From positions 1 to 64,000 of the forward strand of contig CACYHE010000007.1 in assembly GCA_902774185.1 (NCBI GenBank): DNA of 64,000 nt, in the 5' to 3' direction. The notes beneath the pieces are model-generated. The model saw only the letters and a list, made by a program, of their open reading frames with translations. It did not search any database and had not been told where the DNA came from. This document shows, in pieces, positions 34,436-42,775 of this stretch. Made by a program: the position numbers and the translations under genes. This stretch comes from an uncultured Bacteroidales bacterium. Its GTDB lineage: Bacteria; Bacteroidota; Bacteroidia; Bacteroidales; Paludibacteraceae. Each line of letters starts with the position of its first letter. Within the stretch, counting starts at the first letter, position 1.

Positions 34436-36989
34436 AAAATCCGCTATCGGTATGGCTGTTGCCGCTATCATCGAAGTCATCACCTCCGCCGTCGAAGTCA
34501 CCGTCCGGACGACCACGCCGTCTGCCCATCTGGTTACCGAAGTTATAGGTGACGGTGAAACTGAGGGTACGGCTGTGCCATCTGTTCTCACTGAACTGCC
34601 AGAAGCCGTCTCCCCAGGTGGTGTTACTGCGTGAGCGGCTGTCTAACAAGTCACGTACGTTGAGCGCCAAAGCCAGTTGCTTGTTGAGCAGCGTATAACG
34701 CAGACCCAGGTCGATGGAGTAGGAATGACTGGTTGTACCTTGTGCTACGACACGCGGCGAACGGTAGTGTCCTGTTAACTGACCGCTGAAATTTTTGGTG
34801 AATAGGAACTGCGCATTGACGCGTACCGAGCCTGCAAAGATATTCTGCGCTGCCAGATCGACCGGAATCGCAACACCTTGGTGCGTGATTGTCTCATGCA
34901 CCTTCGCGATGTTATTCCAATAGAAATTGGCACTGGTGGTCAGTTGCAGCAGTTCTCCGAACAGGCGGTTCTTCGCCACCACTTCCACACCTAACTCTTG
35001 TCGGGAACCGATATTGAAGTAGGTGTTCTTCATGATCGCTCCGTCCATATATTTGTAGTTCTGTATCGCCCCCTCGTTGTATTTCCAGAAGACGCCGGCA
35101 CTGAGCGTATGCCGCTCCCAGGTCTTGAGGTAATTGAGCTCCAGGTTATTGGAGTAGGAGGGTAACAGATCGACGTTACCGTAACTGATGTTGGTCGAGT
35201 CGGAGAAGTCCATACGGGGGTTGATCTGGTGCCCCCACGGACGACGTACCCGGCGCGTGTAGTTCAGTTGCAGTTCATGGCCGTTGCCGAAATCATAACT
35301 GATATAGGCAGAGGGGTAGAGTTGGAAATACGCCGTATCCCGCTTGTTGGGGAACTTGGCATACGCGTCCTGCTCCGCACCCGTACCATCCTTATAACTC
35401 GACTCCAGATGGCGCATGTAATACTCACCGCGTACGCCTACCTGGAACGATAGCTTGTCCCAGAAACGGTTGCCGTACGTGATATAGAGCGCATGGTTCT
35501 GGTTCAGACCGTTGAAAGTGGTGAAGTACTCGTTGAGTTCGTTCAGATGGTTGCCGTCCGCATCGGTGTTGAACGCGTCCGCTTTGCTGTTACTCCAGTT
35601 ACGTGTATAGTCATAACCGGCTTCCAAACGGCTCTGCTGTGTCGGCTTCCATTCATAGTCCGCTTTGATCTCAATACCCTGTTCCATGCTCTCACTGTTC
35701 TGGTTCTGATAGAGCGGATTGGTACCGGACTCCGTCTGCGTATAATCGGTGTACATATTAAACTCGAAATGGTTATACGTACCGCTCACATAGAGTTTGT
35801 GTTCGTCCAGTTCGAAGGTGTAATCAAGCGTGGCATTACCGCCCGGATGACTACCGCCGCCTACCTGATCACGTGTGTAGGAACGCAGCGTGTCTCCGGC
35901 AGCGTTGGTAAGCAGGTAGGTACGATTCATCGTGTTGTGCATCTTAAACACCTTGGGATCGCTCACCATCGCAAAACCCGAAATACCGATGGTATGTCCT
36001 TCCGCTACACGGAAATTCAACCCGCCTCGTGTGAACAAACCGCCGCCACGGTGGGTCTGCTGACCGTCCTGCGTCAGATGGCTTGTGACAAGCGAACTAT
36101 CCAAGACCTGACTGCCGGTTCCGCTCAGGTTATAGCGGTCGGTATAACTGCCGCCGTTGCTGATATGATAGCGATAACCGACATTGAAATAACCATCGAC
36201 AGGTCCGGCATTGAAATTGATATTGAAACCGGCATTACCTCCGGGCGGAACGTTCCATGGCGAAGCCAAGGCATAGTCGATACCGGCTTGTACCGAACCG
36301 TAATAACCGGCTTTGCGGTCCTTTTTCATCACCAGATTGATGATGCCGGAGGTGCCTTCGGGACTGTATTTGGCAGAAGGGTTGGTGATAACCTCTATCT
36401 TCTCGATCGTACCGGCAGGCATCTGTTTGAGTACCTGTCCCCGGTTCTCGCTGTTCAGTCCGGCAGGCTTGCCGTTGATCCAGATCTCGACGTCCTCGCT
36501 GTTGCGTAAGGAGATGTTTCCCTCCTGATCCACATCGACGGACGGGATATTCTCCAGCACATCGGACACCGACGCTCCTGCCGATGCGATGTTCTGATCG
36601 ACGGTGAAGACCTTCTTATCCAACTCAAAGCGCATCGAACTGTTCTGCCCGACTACTTCCACTTCGCCCAAAGTATGGGTGTCTTCTTTGAGGGCAATCC
36701 GTCCTACGTTCACCGGTTTATCGGCTACGATCAGTTCTTTCTTCACTTCCCGATAGCCCATGAACGATACAACGAGCGTATAGGTGCCGTCCGCTATCTC
36801 CAGCGTAAACTCACCTTTCTCGTTGGTGATGGTTCCGGTAACCAGTTGTTCGCCCTGCTGCACGCTGACGTTGGCAAAGTCGATCGCCTGCCGTGTGCCG
36901 AAGTCCACCACTTTACCGGTGACCTGAGCAGCCGACAAGGTCGCACTAACGACCATTAGCAGTAAGAAGGTATTTAACAGCTTCTTCAT
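34434..36989 (-). CDS. TonB-dependent receptor-like outer-membrane protein
   Basis: Outer-membrane beta-barrel protein of 851 residues. Signal peptide about 1-20; a carboxypeptidase-regulatory-like beta-sandwich domain (about 23-105, VTGKVVDFGTRQAIDFANV); a plug domain (about 115-225) with SVSDVLENIPSVDVD and GTSGIINLVMKKDR; and a C-terminal barrel of the OMP_b-brl_3 type. It ends in an acidic Gly/Asp-rich tail (FDGGGDDFDDSG). It lacks SusC-specific features and has no SusD partner beside it, so the substrate is unknown. The start overlaps the aroQ 3' end by 44 bases. Confidence 0.88.
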   Translation of the reverse strand: MKKLLNTFLLLMVVSATLSAAQVTGKVVDFGTRQAIDFANVSVQQGEQLVTGTITNEKGEFTLEIADGTYTLVVSFMGYREVKKELIVADKPVNVGRIALKEDTHTLGEVEVVGQNSSMRFELDKKVFTVDQNIASAGASVSDVLENIPSVDVDQEGNISLRNSEDVEIWINGKPAGLNSENRGQVLKQMPAGTIEKIEVITNPSAKYSPEGTSGIINLVMKKDRKAGYYGSVQAGIDYALASPWNVPPGGNAGFNINFNAGPVDGYFNVGYRYHISNGGSYTDRYNLSGTGSQVLDSSLVTSHLTQDGQQTHRGGGLFTRGGLNFRVAEGHTIGISGFAMVSDPKVFKMHNTMNRTYLLTNAAGDTLRSYTRDQVGGGSHPGGNATLDYTFELDEHKLYVSGTYNHFEFNMYTDYTQTESGTNPLYQNQNSESMEQGIEIKADYEWKPTQQSRLEAGYDYTRNWSNSKADAFNTDADGNHLNELNEYFTTFNGLNQNHALYITYGNRFWDKLSFQVGVRGEYYMRHLESSYKDGTGAEQDAYAKFPNKRDTAYFQLYPSAYISYDFGNGHELQLNYTRRVRRPWGHQINPRMDFSDSTNISYGNVDLLPSYSNNLELNYLKTWERHTLSAGVFWKYNEGAIQNYKYMDGAIMKNTYFNIGSRQELGVEVVAKNRLFGELLQLTTSANFYWNNIAKVHETITHQGVAIPVDLAAQNIFAGSVRVNAQFLFTKNFSGQLTGHYRSPRVVAQGTTSHSYSIDLGLRYTLLNKQLALALNVRDLLDSRSRSNTTWGDGFWQFSENRWHSRTLSFTVTYNFGNQMGRRRGRPDGDFDGGGDDFDDSGNSHTDSGF

Positions 36990-37410
36990 AACCTTTTGTT
37001 CCTTTTCCTATTATATTATACGCGCATACGGGTGTGAGCAGACTTGTTTGTCGGAAGGGTTCACGCTTCGTGATATCGCTGATATGCACCTCCACCACCG
37101 GCACCTCGCTCTCTTCCACCGCATCCCGTAGCGCTACACTCGTATGACTGTACCCGCCTGCGTTGAGGACGATACCTTTGACATCATTGGCATCATTGAG
37201 CGGCGAAGCCGCGCTCATTTCATCATTGATCGACTGAATCCAGTCAATAAGGTCCCCTTCGTGGTTCGATTGCTTATACACAAAATGCACCTCCGGCCAG
37301 GTCTGCTGGATCTCCAGCAAAATCTGTGCCATCGTCTTGGAACCGTATATCTCGGGTTTCCTCAACCCGAGTCGGTTCAAGTTAGGACCGTTTAAAATTA
37401 AAACTTTCAA
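36946..37410 (-). CDS. aroQ: Type II 3-dehydroquinate dehydratase
   Basis: Third step of the shikimate pathway. All family motifs are present: LILNGPNLNRLG, the loop QSNHEGDLIDWIQ, LNAGGYSHTSVALRDA (catalytic His) and VEVHISD. The start is TTG 37410 in an ACCTTCAA word array, which places the beginning of the fold at residue 2; an ATG at 37464 would lie inside rho. The 154 residues include an extra segment (INDEMSAASPLNDAND) at 37191-37229 that matches a hairpin module in the MATE gene. The gene follows rho by 16 bases. Confidence 0.93.
   Translation of the reverse strand: MKVLILNGPNLNRLGLRKPEIYGSKTMAQILLEIQQTWPEVHFVYKQSNHEGDLIDWIQSINDEMSAASPLNDANDVKGIVLNAGGYSHTSVALRDAVEESEVPVVEVHISDITKREPFRQTSLLTPVCAYNIIGKGTKGYEEAVKYLLTANGR
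37191..37229. repeat. Hairpin module inside aroQ, second copy of the MATE module
   Basis: On the minus strand GAGC(GC)GGC pairs with GCCGCTC around TTC, flanked by AATGATG words. Compared with 11350-11389, one stem pair is changed on both sides (A-T to G-C) and the loop differs. Confidence 0.85.
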
Positions 37411-37426
37411 ACCTTCAAACCTTTTA
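37403..37426. repeat. ACCTTCAA 8-mer array between rho and aroQ
   Basis: ACTTTCAA, ACCTTCAA, ACCTTTTA. The array contains the aroQ TTG start; the word is the same as at 25711-25735. Confidence 0.75.
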
Positions 37427-39175
37427 TTAGCGGGCACCGTTGACGGCGAGCAGGAACTCGTCATTATCTTCGGTGCGCTCCATGTAGGATTTGAGTTTCT
37501 CCATCGCTTCCTGTCCGTTCATGTCGCTGAGCATCTTACGGATCTGCCACATGCGGCTCAGCACATCCGGCGGCAAGAGCAGGTCGTCACGACGGGTGCT
37601 CGATGCCGGTATATCAACAGCCGGGAAGATACGTTTGTTCGCCAACTTACGATCCAACTGCAGCTCCATGTTACCCGTTCCCTTGAACTCCTCGAAGATG
37701 AGGTCATCCATCTTGCTGCCGGTCTCGGTCAATGCAGTCGCGATAATGGTCAGACTACCGCCGTTCTCGATGTTACGTGCCGCACCGAAGAAACGTTTGG
37801 GTTTATGCAGCGCCTGTGCTTCCACACCGCCGGACAATACCTTACCGCTGGACGGAGCCACCGTGTTATACGCACGTGCCAGACGGGTGATGGAGTCGAG
37901 CAGGATGACTACGTCATGACCGCTCTCTACCAGTCGTTTGGCTTTCTCATGCACGATATTGGCAACCTTCACATGGTTCTCTGCCGGTTCGTCAAAGGTG
38001 GAAGCAATCACTTCGGCATCAACGCTGCGTGCCATGTCGGTTACCTCCTCCGGGCGCTCGTCGATAAGCAGGATGATCATATAGACCTCGGGGTTGTTTT
38101 TCAGAATGGCATTCGCCAACTCTTTGAGCAGCACCGTCTTACCGGTCTTCGGCTGGGCAACGATCAAACCGCGTTGACCTTTACCGATCGGACTGAACAG
38201 GTCGATCATACGTACGCTCAGACTGTCACCATGCCCCGTGCATAACTTGAATTTCTCATCGGGGAAGAGCGGTGTCAGGTTCTCAAACGCCGTACGTTTC
38301 TTCGCCAACTCCGGATCCAGACCGTTGATGCGGATCACTTTGTCCATCGGGAAAAACTTATCCGGCTGCGGGTTGACGCGAATGGAGCACTCTACTGTAT
38401 CACCGGGTTTGAGACCGTACTGACGCACCTGGTCTTTGCTAACATAGACATCATCCGGACTGCTCAAATAGTTATAATCGGCAGAACGCAGGAATCCGTA
38501 GCCGTCCGGCGTGCACTCCAAGGTACCCATCGCAATCACATTTTCTCCCAGATCGGGCATGATGAAATCCGGTGCCTCTTCTACCTCCGGCTCTTCGCTC
38601 TTAGCTTTTAACTCTTCGCTCTTAGCTTTCGTCTCTTCCTGCACATTTTCGGTCTGTGCTCTGTCAGGCATAGTCGGTCTGTCTTCTGTCTGCGTAGCGG
38701 TCTCTGCATTCTTCTTCGGTCTGCCGCGTTTTTTTGGCTTGGGCTGAACCGGCTCTTCTGCCTTTGGCTCATCGCTCTTAGCTTTTACCTCTTCGCTCTT
38801 AGCTTTTACCTCATCGCTCTTAGCTTTTACCTCATCACTCTTAGCTTTCGGCTCTTCCTTCTTCTCCTTCTTCGGCAGGATCTCCACTTTCACTTCGCGA
38901 ACGGTGTCATCTTTCTGCTTGGCACCTATCTCCACTTTGGTCGCAGTGCGTTTCACACCACGCACGCGTTCGCGCTTGGACGGCTTACCTGCGGCTGCGC
39001 GTTCATCTTCTTTCGCCTGCACAACGGCTGCGCGCTTATCCGCCTGCGCGTCCAAAATAGCATAACTGATTTCGCGAATCGATTGACTGCGGCGGGGACT
39101 CAATCCCATACTCACAGCAATCTCGCGTACCTCATCAAGCGACATGCGCTCGAGTTTTTGTAATTCGTATTGCAT
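37427..39175 (-). CDS. rho: Transcription termination factor Rho
   Basis: Hexameric RNA helicase that ends transcription. After an N-terminal helical domain (about 1-45) comes a long charged insertion (about 50-205), then the cold-shock RNA-binding domain ([11 protein letters not shown]) and the RecA-type motor: Walker [13 protein letters not shown], Walker [15 protein letters not shown], the Q-loop [10 protein letters not shown] and the R-loop region. The 582-residue length exceeds the usual 420 because of the insertion, as in many Bacteroidota. The insertion contains six copies of a 21-base unit (38592-38633 and 38769-38852) read as (A)KS(D/E)E(V/L)K. It is the first gene of a minus-strand operon with its own promoter. 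Confidence 0.95.
   Translation of the reverse strand: MQYELQKLERMSLDEVREIAVSMGLSPRRSQSIREISYAILDAQADKRAAVVQAKEDERAAAGKPSKRERVRGVKRTATKVEIGAKQKDDTVREVKVEILPKKEKKEEPKAKSDEVKAKSDEVKAKSEEVKAKSDEPKAEEPVQPKPKKRGRPKKNAETATQTEDRPTMPDRAQTENVQEETKAKSEELKAKSEEPEVEEAPDFIMPDLGENVIAMGTLECTPDGYGFLRSADYNYLSSPDDVYVSKDQVRQYGLKPGDTVECSIRVNPQPDKFFPMDKVIRINGLDPELAKKRTAFENLTPLFPDEKFKLCTGHGDSLSVRMIDLFSPIGKGQRGLIVAQPKTGKTVLLKELANAILKNNPEVYMIILLIDERPEEVTDMARSVDAEVIASTFDEPAENHVKVANIVHEKAKRLVESGHDVVILLDSITRLARAYNTVAPSSGKVLSGGVEAQALHKPKRFFGAARNIENGGSLTIIATALTETGSKMDDLIFEEFKGTGNMELQLDRKLANKRIFPAVDIPASSTRRDDLLLPPDVLSRMWQIRKMLSDMNGQEAMEKLKSYMERTEDNDEFLLAVNGAR
38592..38633. repeat. 21-base repeats in rho, first block
   Basis: Two copies of a 21-base unit containing CGCTCTTAGCTTT, read on the minus strand as AKSEE(L). 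The period of 21 equals three heptads and seven codons. Confidence 0.85.
38769..38852. repeat. 21-base repeats in rho, second block
   Basis: Four copies (38769, 38790, 38811, 38832) of the same 21-base unit, read as KSDEVKA. Confidence 0.9.
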
Positions 39176-39239
39176 AATAAAAATCGTATATTTTCTCGAA
39201 AAAAATGAAAAAAAGAGATTCTTTTTCTCAAATTCGCTG

Positions 39240-39270
39240 CAAAATTACAAAAATATTTTGATATATGCAA
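39240..39270 (-). promoter_or_regulatory. Promoter of the rho operon
   Basis: Minus strand: TTGC (39270-39267), 19 bases, TAATTTTG (39247-39240). It overlaps the divergent EF-G2 promoter. Confidence 0.85.
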
Positions 39271-39287
39271 ATTTTTTCGTACCTTTG
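39257..39287 (+). promoter_or_regulatory. Promoter of the EF-G2 gene
   Basis: TTTG at 39257-39260, 19 bases, TACCTTTG at 39280-39287. It interlocks with the rho promoter in the same geometry as at 8667-8714. Confidence 0.8.
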
Positions 39288-39338
39288 CCGCGATTTTGTC
39301 AAAATGAAATAACAAAATACCTAAAATAACACATTATT

Positions 39339-41495
39339 ATGGCTAAAGTTTATCAAGCAAATGAGATCAAGAACGTTGCCATGTTGGGCGGTTCGGGATC
39401 CGGTAAGACGACTCTCATGGAGTCAATGTTGTTCGAGTGCGGGGTTATCAAGCGCCGCGGTTCCATTGATGCACAATCGACCGTGTGCGACTATTTCCCG
39501 GTGGAGAAAGAGTACGGTTATTCCGTTTTCTCTACGGTATGTAACATCGAATTCGAGAACAAGAAGTTAAACATCATTGACTGCGCAGGTTCGGATGACT
39601 TCTGCGGCGGTACGGTAGCTGCGCTGCAGATGTGCGGTTCGGCGCTCGTTGTGCTCAGCGCCAACGGCGGCGTGGAGGTAGGAACGCAGAACAATTTCCG
39701 CCTTGTGGAGAAGGCTAAGAAACCGATGGCTTTCGTGATTAACAAATGCGATCATGAGAATGCGGACTTCGAGCGTACGTTCAACCAGCTCAAAGAGAAC
39801 TTTGGCAATAAGTGTACCCTTATCCAATTCCCGGTAAATGCAGGCGCAGGCTTCAATGCGGTCATCGATGTGCTCAAAGGCAAAATGCTCGTTTGGAAGG
39901 CAGAGGGTGGTGCTCCTGAACTCAAGGACATCCCTGCGGAATATGCAGACAAAGTAGAGGAGATGCGTTCGCAACTCTCTGAGGCAGCTGCCGAAGCAGA
40001 TGAGACGCTGCTCGATAAGTTCCTGGGCGAAGGTCTGACGGACGAAGAGATCATGCAGGGCCTCAAGGGCGTATATGCCGATGGTTCGATGTATCCTGTC
40101 CTCTGCTGCTCGGGTGCTAAAGACATGGGCATACGTCGTCTCATGGACTTCCTCAATAACATGGCTCCGAGTCCTGCTAATTTCAGTTATCCTACCGTAG
40201 ATGGTAAGAAAGTGAGCCCGGACGCAAAGGCTCCGACCAGCGTATATGTATTCAAGACATCTGTTGAGCCGCATATCGGTGAGGTGAACTATTTCCGCGT
40301 AATGCAGGGTACGATCCACAACGGCGATGACCTGGAGAATATGGAGCGTGGCAGCAAAGAGCGTATCTCGCAGCTCTATCAGGTAGCCGGTTCGATCCGT
40401 GTGCCGGTAGATGAACTGGCAGCCGGTGATATCGGTGCTACCGTGAAGTTGAAAGATACCCGTACGGGCAACACCTTGAATGCCAAGGGTTGTGATCTCC
40501 AATATACTCCTATCCAGTATCCGCAGCCGCGTTACCGCCGTGCTATCAAGCCGGTAACGGAGTCTGATGCAGAGAAACTGGCTGCACTCTTGACCCGTAT
40601 GCATGAGGAAGACCCGACTTGGATCGTAGAGCAGAGTAAAGAGCTTCGTCAGATGATCGTTTCCGGTCAGGGTGAGTTCCACCTTCGTACCCTCAAATGG
40701 CGTCTGGAGAATAACGATAAGATGCCGATTGAGTTCCTCGAGCCCAAGATCCCGTATCGTGAGACGATCACCAAGGCCGCTCGTGCCGACTATCGTCATA
40801 AGAAACAGTCTGGTGGTGCAGGTCAGTTCGGTGAGGTTCACCTTATCGTTGAGCCGTACGAGGAGGGTCAACCCGTTAAGGAGACCTATAAGTTCGGTAA
40901 CCAGGAATATAAGATCTCCGTTAAGGACCAACAGGAGATCAATCTGGAGTGGGGTGGTAAACTCATCATCATCAACTCCATCGTCGGCGGTGCCATCGAC
41001 GCACGTTTCATCCCGGCTATCGTAAAGGGTATCATGGATCGTATGGAGCAAGGACCGCTTACCGGTTCTTATGCACGTGACGTACGCGTGATTATTTATG
41101 ATGGTAAGATGCACCCGGTTGACTCCAACGAAATCTCCTTCCGTCTCGCCGGACGTAACGCCTTCGCTACCGCCTTTAAGGAGGCAAATCCGAAAGTTCT
41201 CGAGCCGGTATATGACCTCGAGGTATTCGTTCCGTCGGAGATCATGGGTGACGTCATGTCCGATATCAACGGTCGTCGCGGTATGGTAATGGGTATGGAG
41301 ACCGAGAAGAGCTTCACCCGCCTCAAAGCACAAGTGCCTTTGAAGGAGTTGGCAAGCTATTCAACCACATTGAGTTCGCTCACCGGTGGTCGTGCTACCT
41401 TCACCATGGCGTTCAACAGCTATCAGCTCGTTCCGGCGGATGTACAAGAGAAACTCTTGGCTGCATACGCTGCATCGCAAACAGAAGAAGAGTAA
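39339..41495 (+). CDS. EF-G paralogue (EF-G2 type) with altered GTPase motifs
   Basis: The protein has the five-domain EF-G layout in 718 residues but is not the housekeeping FusA. The G1 loop is GGSGSGKTT (residues 17-25) instead of the usual AHIDAGKTT-like sequence. G3 is DCAGSDDF (81-88), so the catalytic histidine of the canonical DTPGH is replaced by serine. G4 NKCD is kept. The loss of the catalytic histidine fits the EF-G2 paralogue of Bacteroides, reported to support translation without GTP hydrolysis and to be induced on carbon limitation. That it acts the same way here is inference. The gene diverges from rho with overlapping promoters, and two WG-repeat lipoprotein genes follow. 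Confidence 0.9.
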   Translation: MAKVYQANEIKNVAMLGGSGSGKTTLMESMLFECGVIKRRGSIDAQSTVCDYFPVEKEYGYSVFSTVCNIEFENKKLNIIDCAGSDDFCGGTVAALQMCGSALVVLSANGGVEVGTQNNFRLVEKAKKPMAFVINKCDHENADFERTFNQLKENFGNKCTLIQFPVNAGAGFNAVIDVLKGKMLVWKAEGGAPELKDIPAEYADKVEEMRSQLSEAAAEADETLLDKFLGEGLTDEEIMQGLKGVYADGSMYPVLCCSGAKDMGIRRLMDFLNNMAPSPANFSYPTVDGKKVSPDAKAPTSVYVFKTSVEPHIGEVNYFRVMQGTIHNGDDLENMERGSKERISQLYQVAGSIRVPVDELAAGDIGATVKLKDTRTGNTLNAKGCDLQYTPIQYPQPRYRRAIKPVTESDAEKLAALLTRMHEEDPTWIVEQSKELRQMIVSGQGEFHLRTLKWRLENNDKMPIEFLEPKIPYRETITKAARADYRHKKQSGGAGQFGEVHLIVEPYEEGQPVKETYKFGNQEYKISVKDQQEINLEWGGKLIIINSIVGGAIDARFIPAIVKGIMDRMEQGPLTGSYARDVRVIIYDGKMHPVDSNEISFRLAGRNAFATAFKEANPKVLEPVYDLEVFVPSEIMGDVMSDINGRRGMVMGMETEKSFTRLKAQVPLKELASYSTTLSSLTGGRATFTMAFNSYQLVPADVQEKLLAAYAASQTEEE

Positions 41496-41545
41496 TCAAC
41501 TCAATATTTGATCAATTTATTTATTCACAAAAAACAAACAACAGT

Positions 41546-42754
41546 ATGAAAAAGATTTTTTATTTGGTAGCACTTTTTGCTGCCGTAGTATTCACGGCAT
41601 GCGATGGAAGTAGCGTGCAAACGCCGGATGGCGATAAGACCAAACTGTGGCCTGCAGGTAAGAAAGATTCCCAACTCTGGGGCTACATGGATAAGAGCGG
41701 TAACCTGGAGATTGCCGCTAAGTATGATGAAGTGTACGGTTTCTCTTGCGGTTGGGCATTGGTTAAAGAAGACGGTGAGTACATGTTTATCGACAAGAGT
41801 GCCAAGAATAAGCACTCGGTGGATAAGGACGAACTAAGTGAATATTATTTCTACTATAACTATTGTCCTTTCAAAGATGGTAAATACGTAGGTATGTGGG
41901 ACAAGAACTTTGCCGTTGTTATTCCTGCAGACTACGATTTTCTGGGATATCCTACCGCAGATAAGTTAGTGGCTTTCTCTGAGGATAATGATGATGACGA
42001 AGGCTGTGGTTACTTGGATATGAATGGAAATGTAGCGATCGAACCGCAATGGTACTATGCCGAAGATTTCGTAGATGGCATGGCGGTTGTTGAAGTAAAG
42101 AAAGGCAAAGATTCAGATGTTTCCTACAAGTACGGTATCATCAATACGAAGGGAGACTACCTCATTGAGCCACAGAAAAATTATCTCTACAGCATGGGTG
42201 AAAACCGCTTTGCGATGGGTAAATCCAATGGCAAATATGTCCTTTGCGACAAGAACCTGGAGGAACTGAGCGGTTCATACGACAGAATGCACCCGTTCAG
42301 CTGTGGGTTATCCCTGGTTTATAAAAATGATAAAGGCTGGGGCTTTATCGATAAGAACGGTCAGGAAATCGTTAGCTGCAAGTATCAAAATGCGTATGAT
42401 TATGCAGATGACGTGGTTTTCGTAAAGAAAGATGCGGATGCCAAGTGGGAACTGTTGGATAAGAACGGCGAGAGTATCCTCAAACTCAAAGAGGGCGATT
42501 GGTCTTCCGGCTTCCACAATGGTCTTGCGTTAGTTTCGAACTATGATTCCGATGCAAATGAATCCAATTATCGTTACATCAATAAGAACGGTGAGGTTAT
42601 CTATAAATGGACTCCGGGCGATGATGAAGACGATGATGACGATGATGACGAGGCTCCGGCAAGATGGAATGAACGGAGGCGCCAAAATATCCTGCAAACC
42701 GAAGCAGGTCCGCTGTTCTTGAACTACGAGCGTGCTATGCAGCGCAAGAAATAA
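41546..42754 (+). CDS. WG-repeat lipoprotein, copy 1
   Basis: Exported lipoprotein of 402 residues with lipobox FTAC (Cys 19). The mature part is a chain of about eight WG-type beta repeats (LWGYMDKSGNLEIAAKYDEV, CGYLDMNGNVAIEPQWYYAE, WGFIDKNGQEIVSCKYQNA), probably forming a beta-propeller-like fold, followed by an Asp/Glu run and a basic tail. WG proteins are common in Bacteroidota and mostly uncharacterised. The gene is 50 bases after EF-G2 without a clear promoter, so it may be cotranscribed. The second copy starts 22 bases downstream. Confidence 0.88.
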   Translation: MKKIFYLVALFAAVVFTACDGSSVQTPDGDKTKLWPAGKKDSQLWGYMDKSGNLEIAAKYDEVYGFSCGWALVKEDGEYMFIDKSAKNKHSVDKDELSEYYFYYNYCPFKDGKYVGMWDKNFAVVIPADYDFLGYPTADKLVAFSEDNDDDEGCGYLDMNGNVAIEPQWYYAEDFVDGMAVVEVKKGKDSDVSYKYGIINTKGDYLIEPQKNYLYSMGENRFAMGKSNGKYVLCDKNLEELSGSYDRMHPFSCGLSLVYKNDKGWGFIDKNGQEIVSCKYQNAYDYADDVVFVKKDADAKWELLDKNGESILKLKEGDWSSGFHNGLALVSNYDSDANESNYRYINKNGEVIYKWTPGDDEDDDDDDDEAPARWNERRRQNILQTEAGPLFLNYERAMQRKK

Positions 42755-42775
42755 TCATCTAACGTATCATAAAGT

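Noticed and set aside
35493..36509. 338-codon frame antisense to the TonB-receptor-like gene
   Set aside because: No recognisable domain; the barrel protein on the other strand is clear.
39567..41333. 588-codon open frame antisense to the EF-G2 gene
   Set aside because: It is a codon-usage shadow: no motif, no promoter, low-complexity His/Arg/Leu composition, and the sense strand encodes a clear EF-G paralogue.
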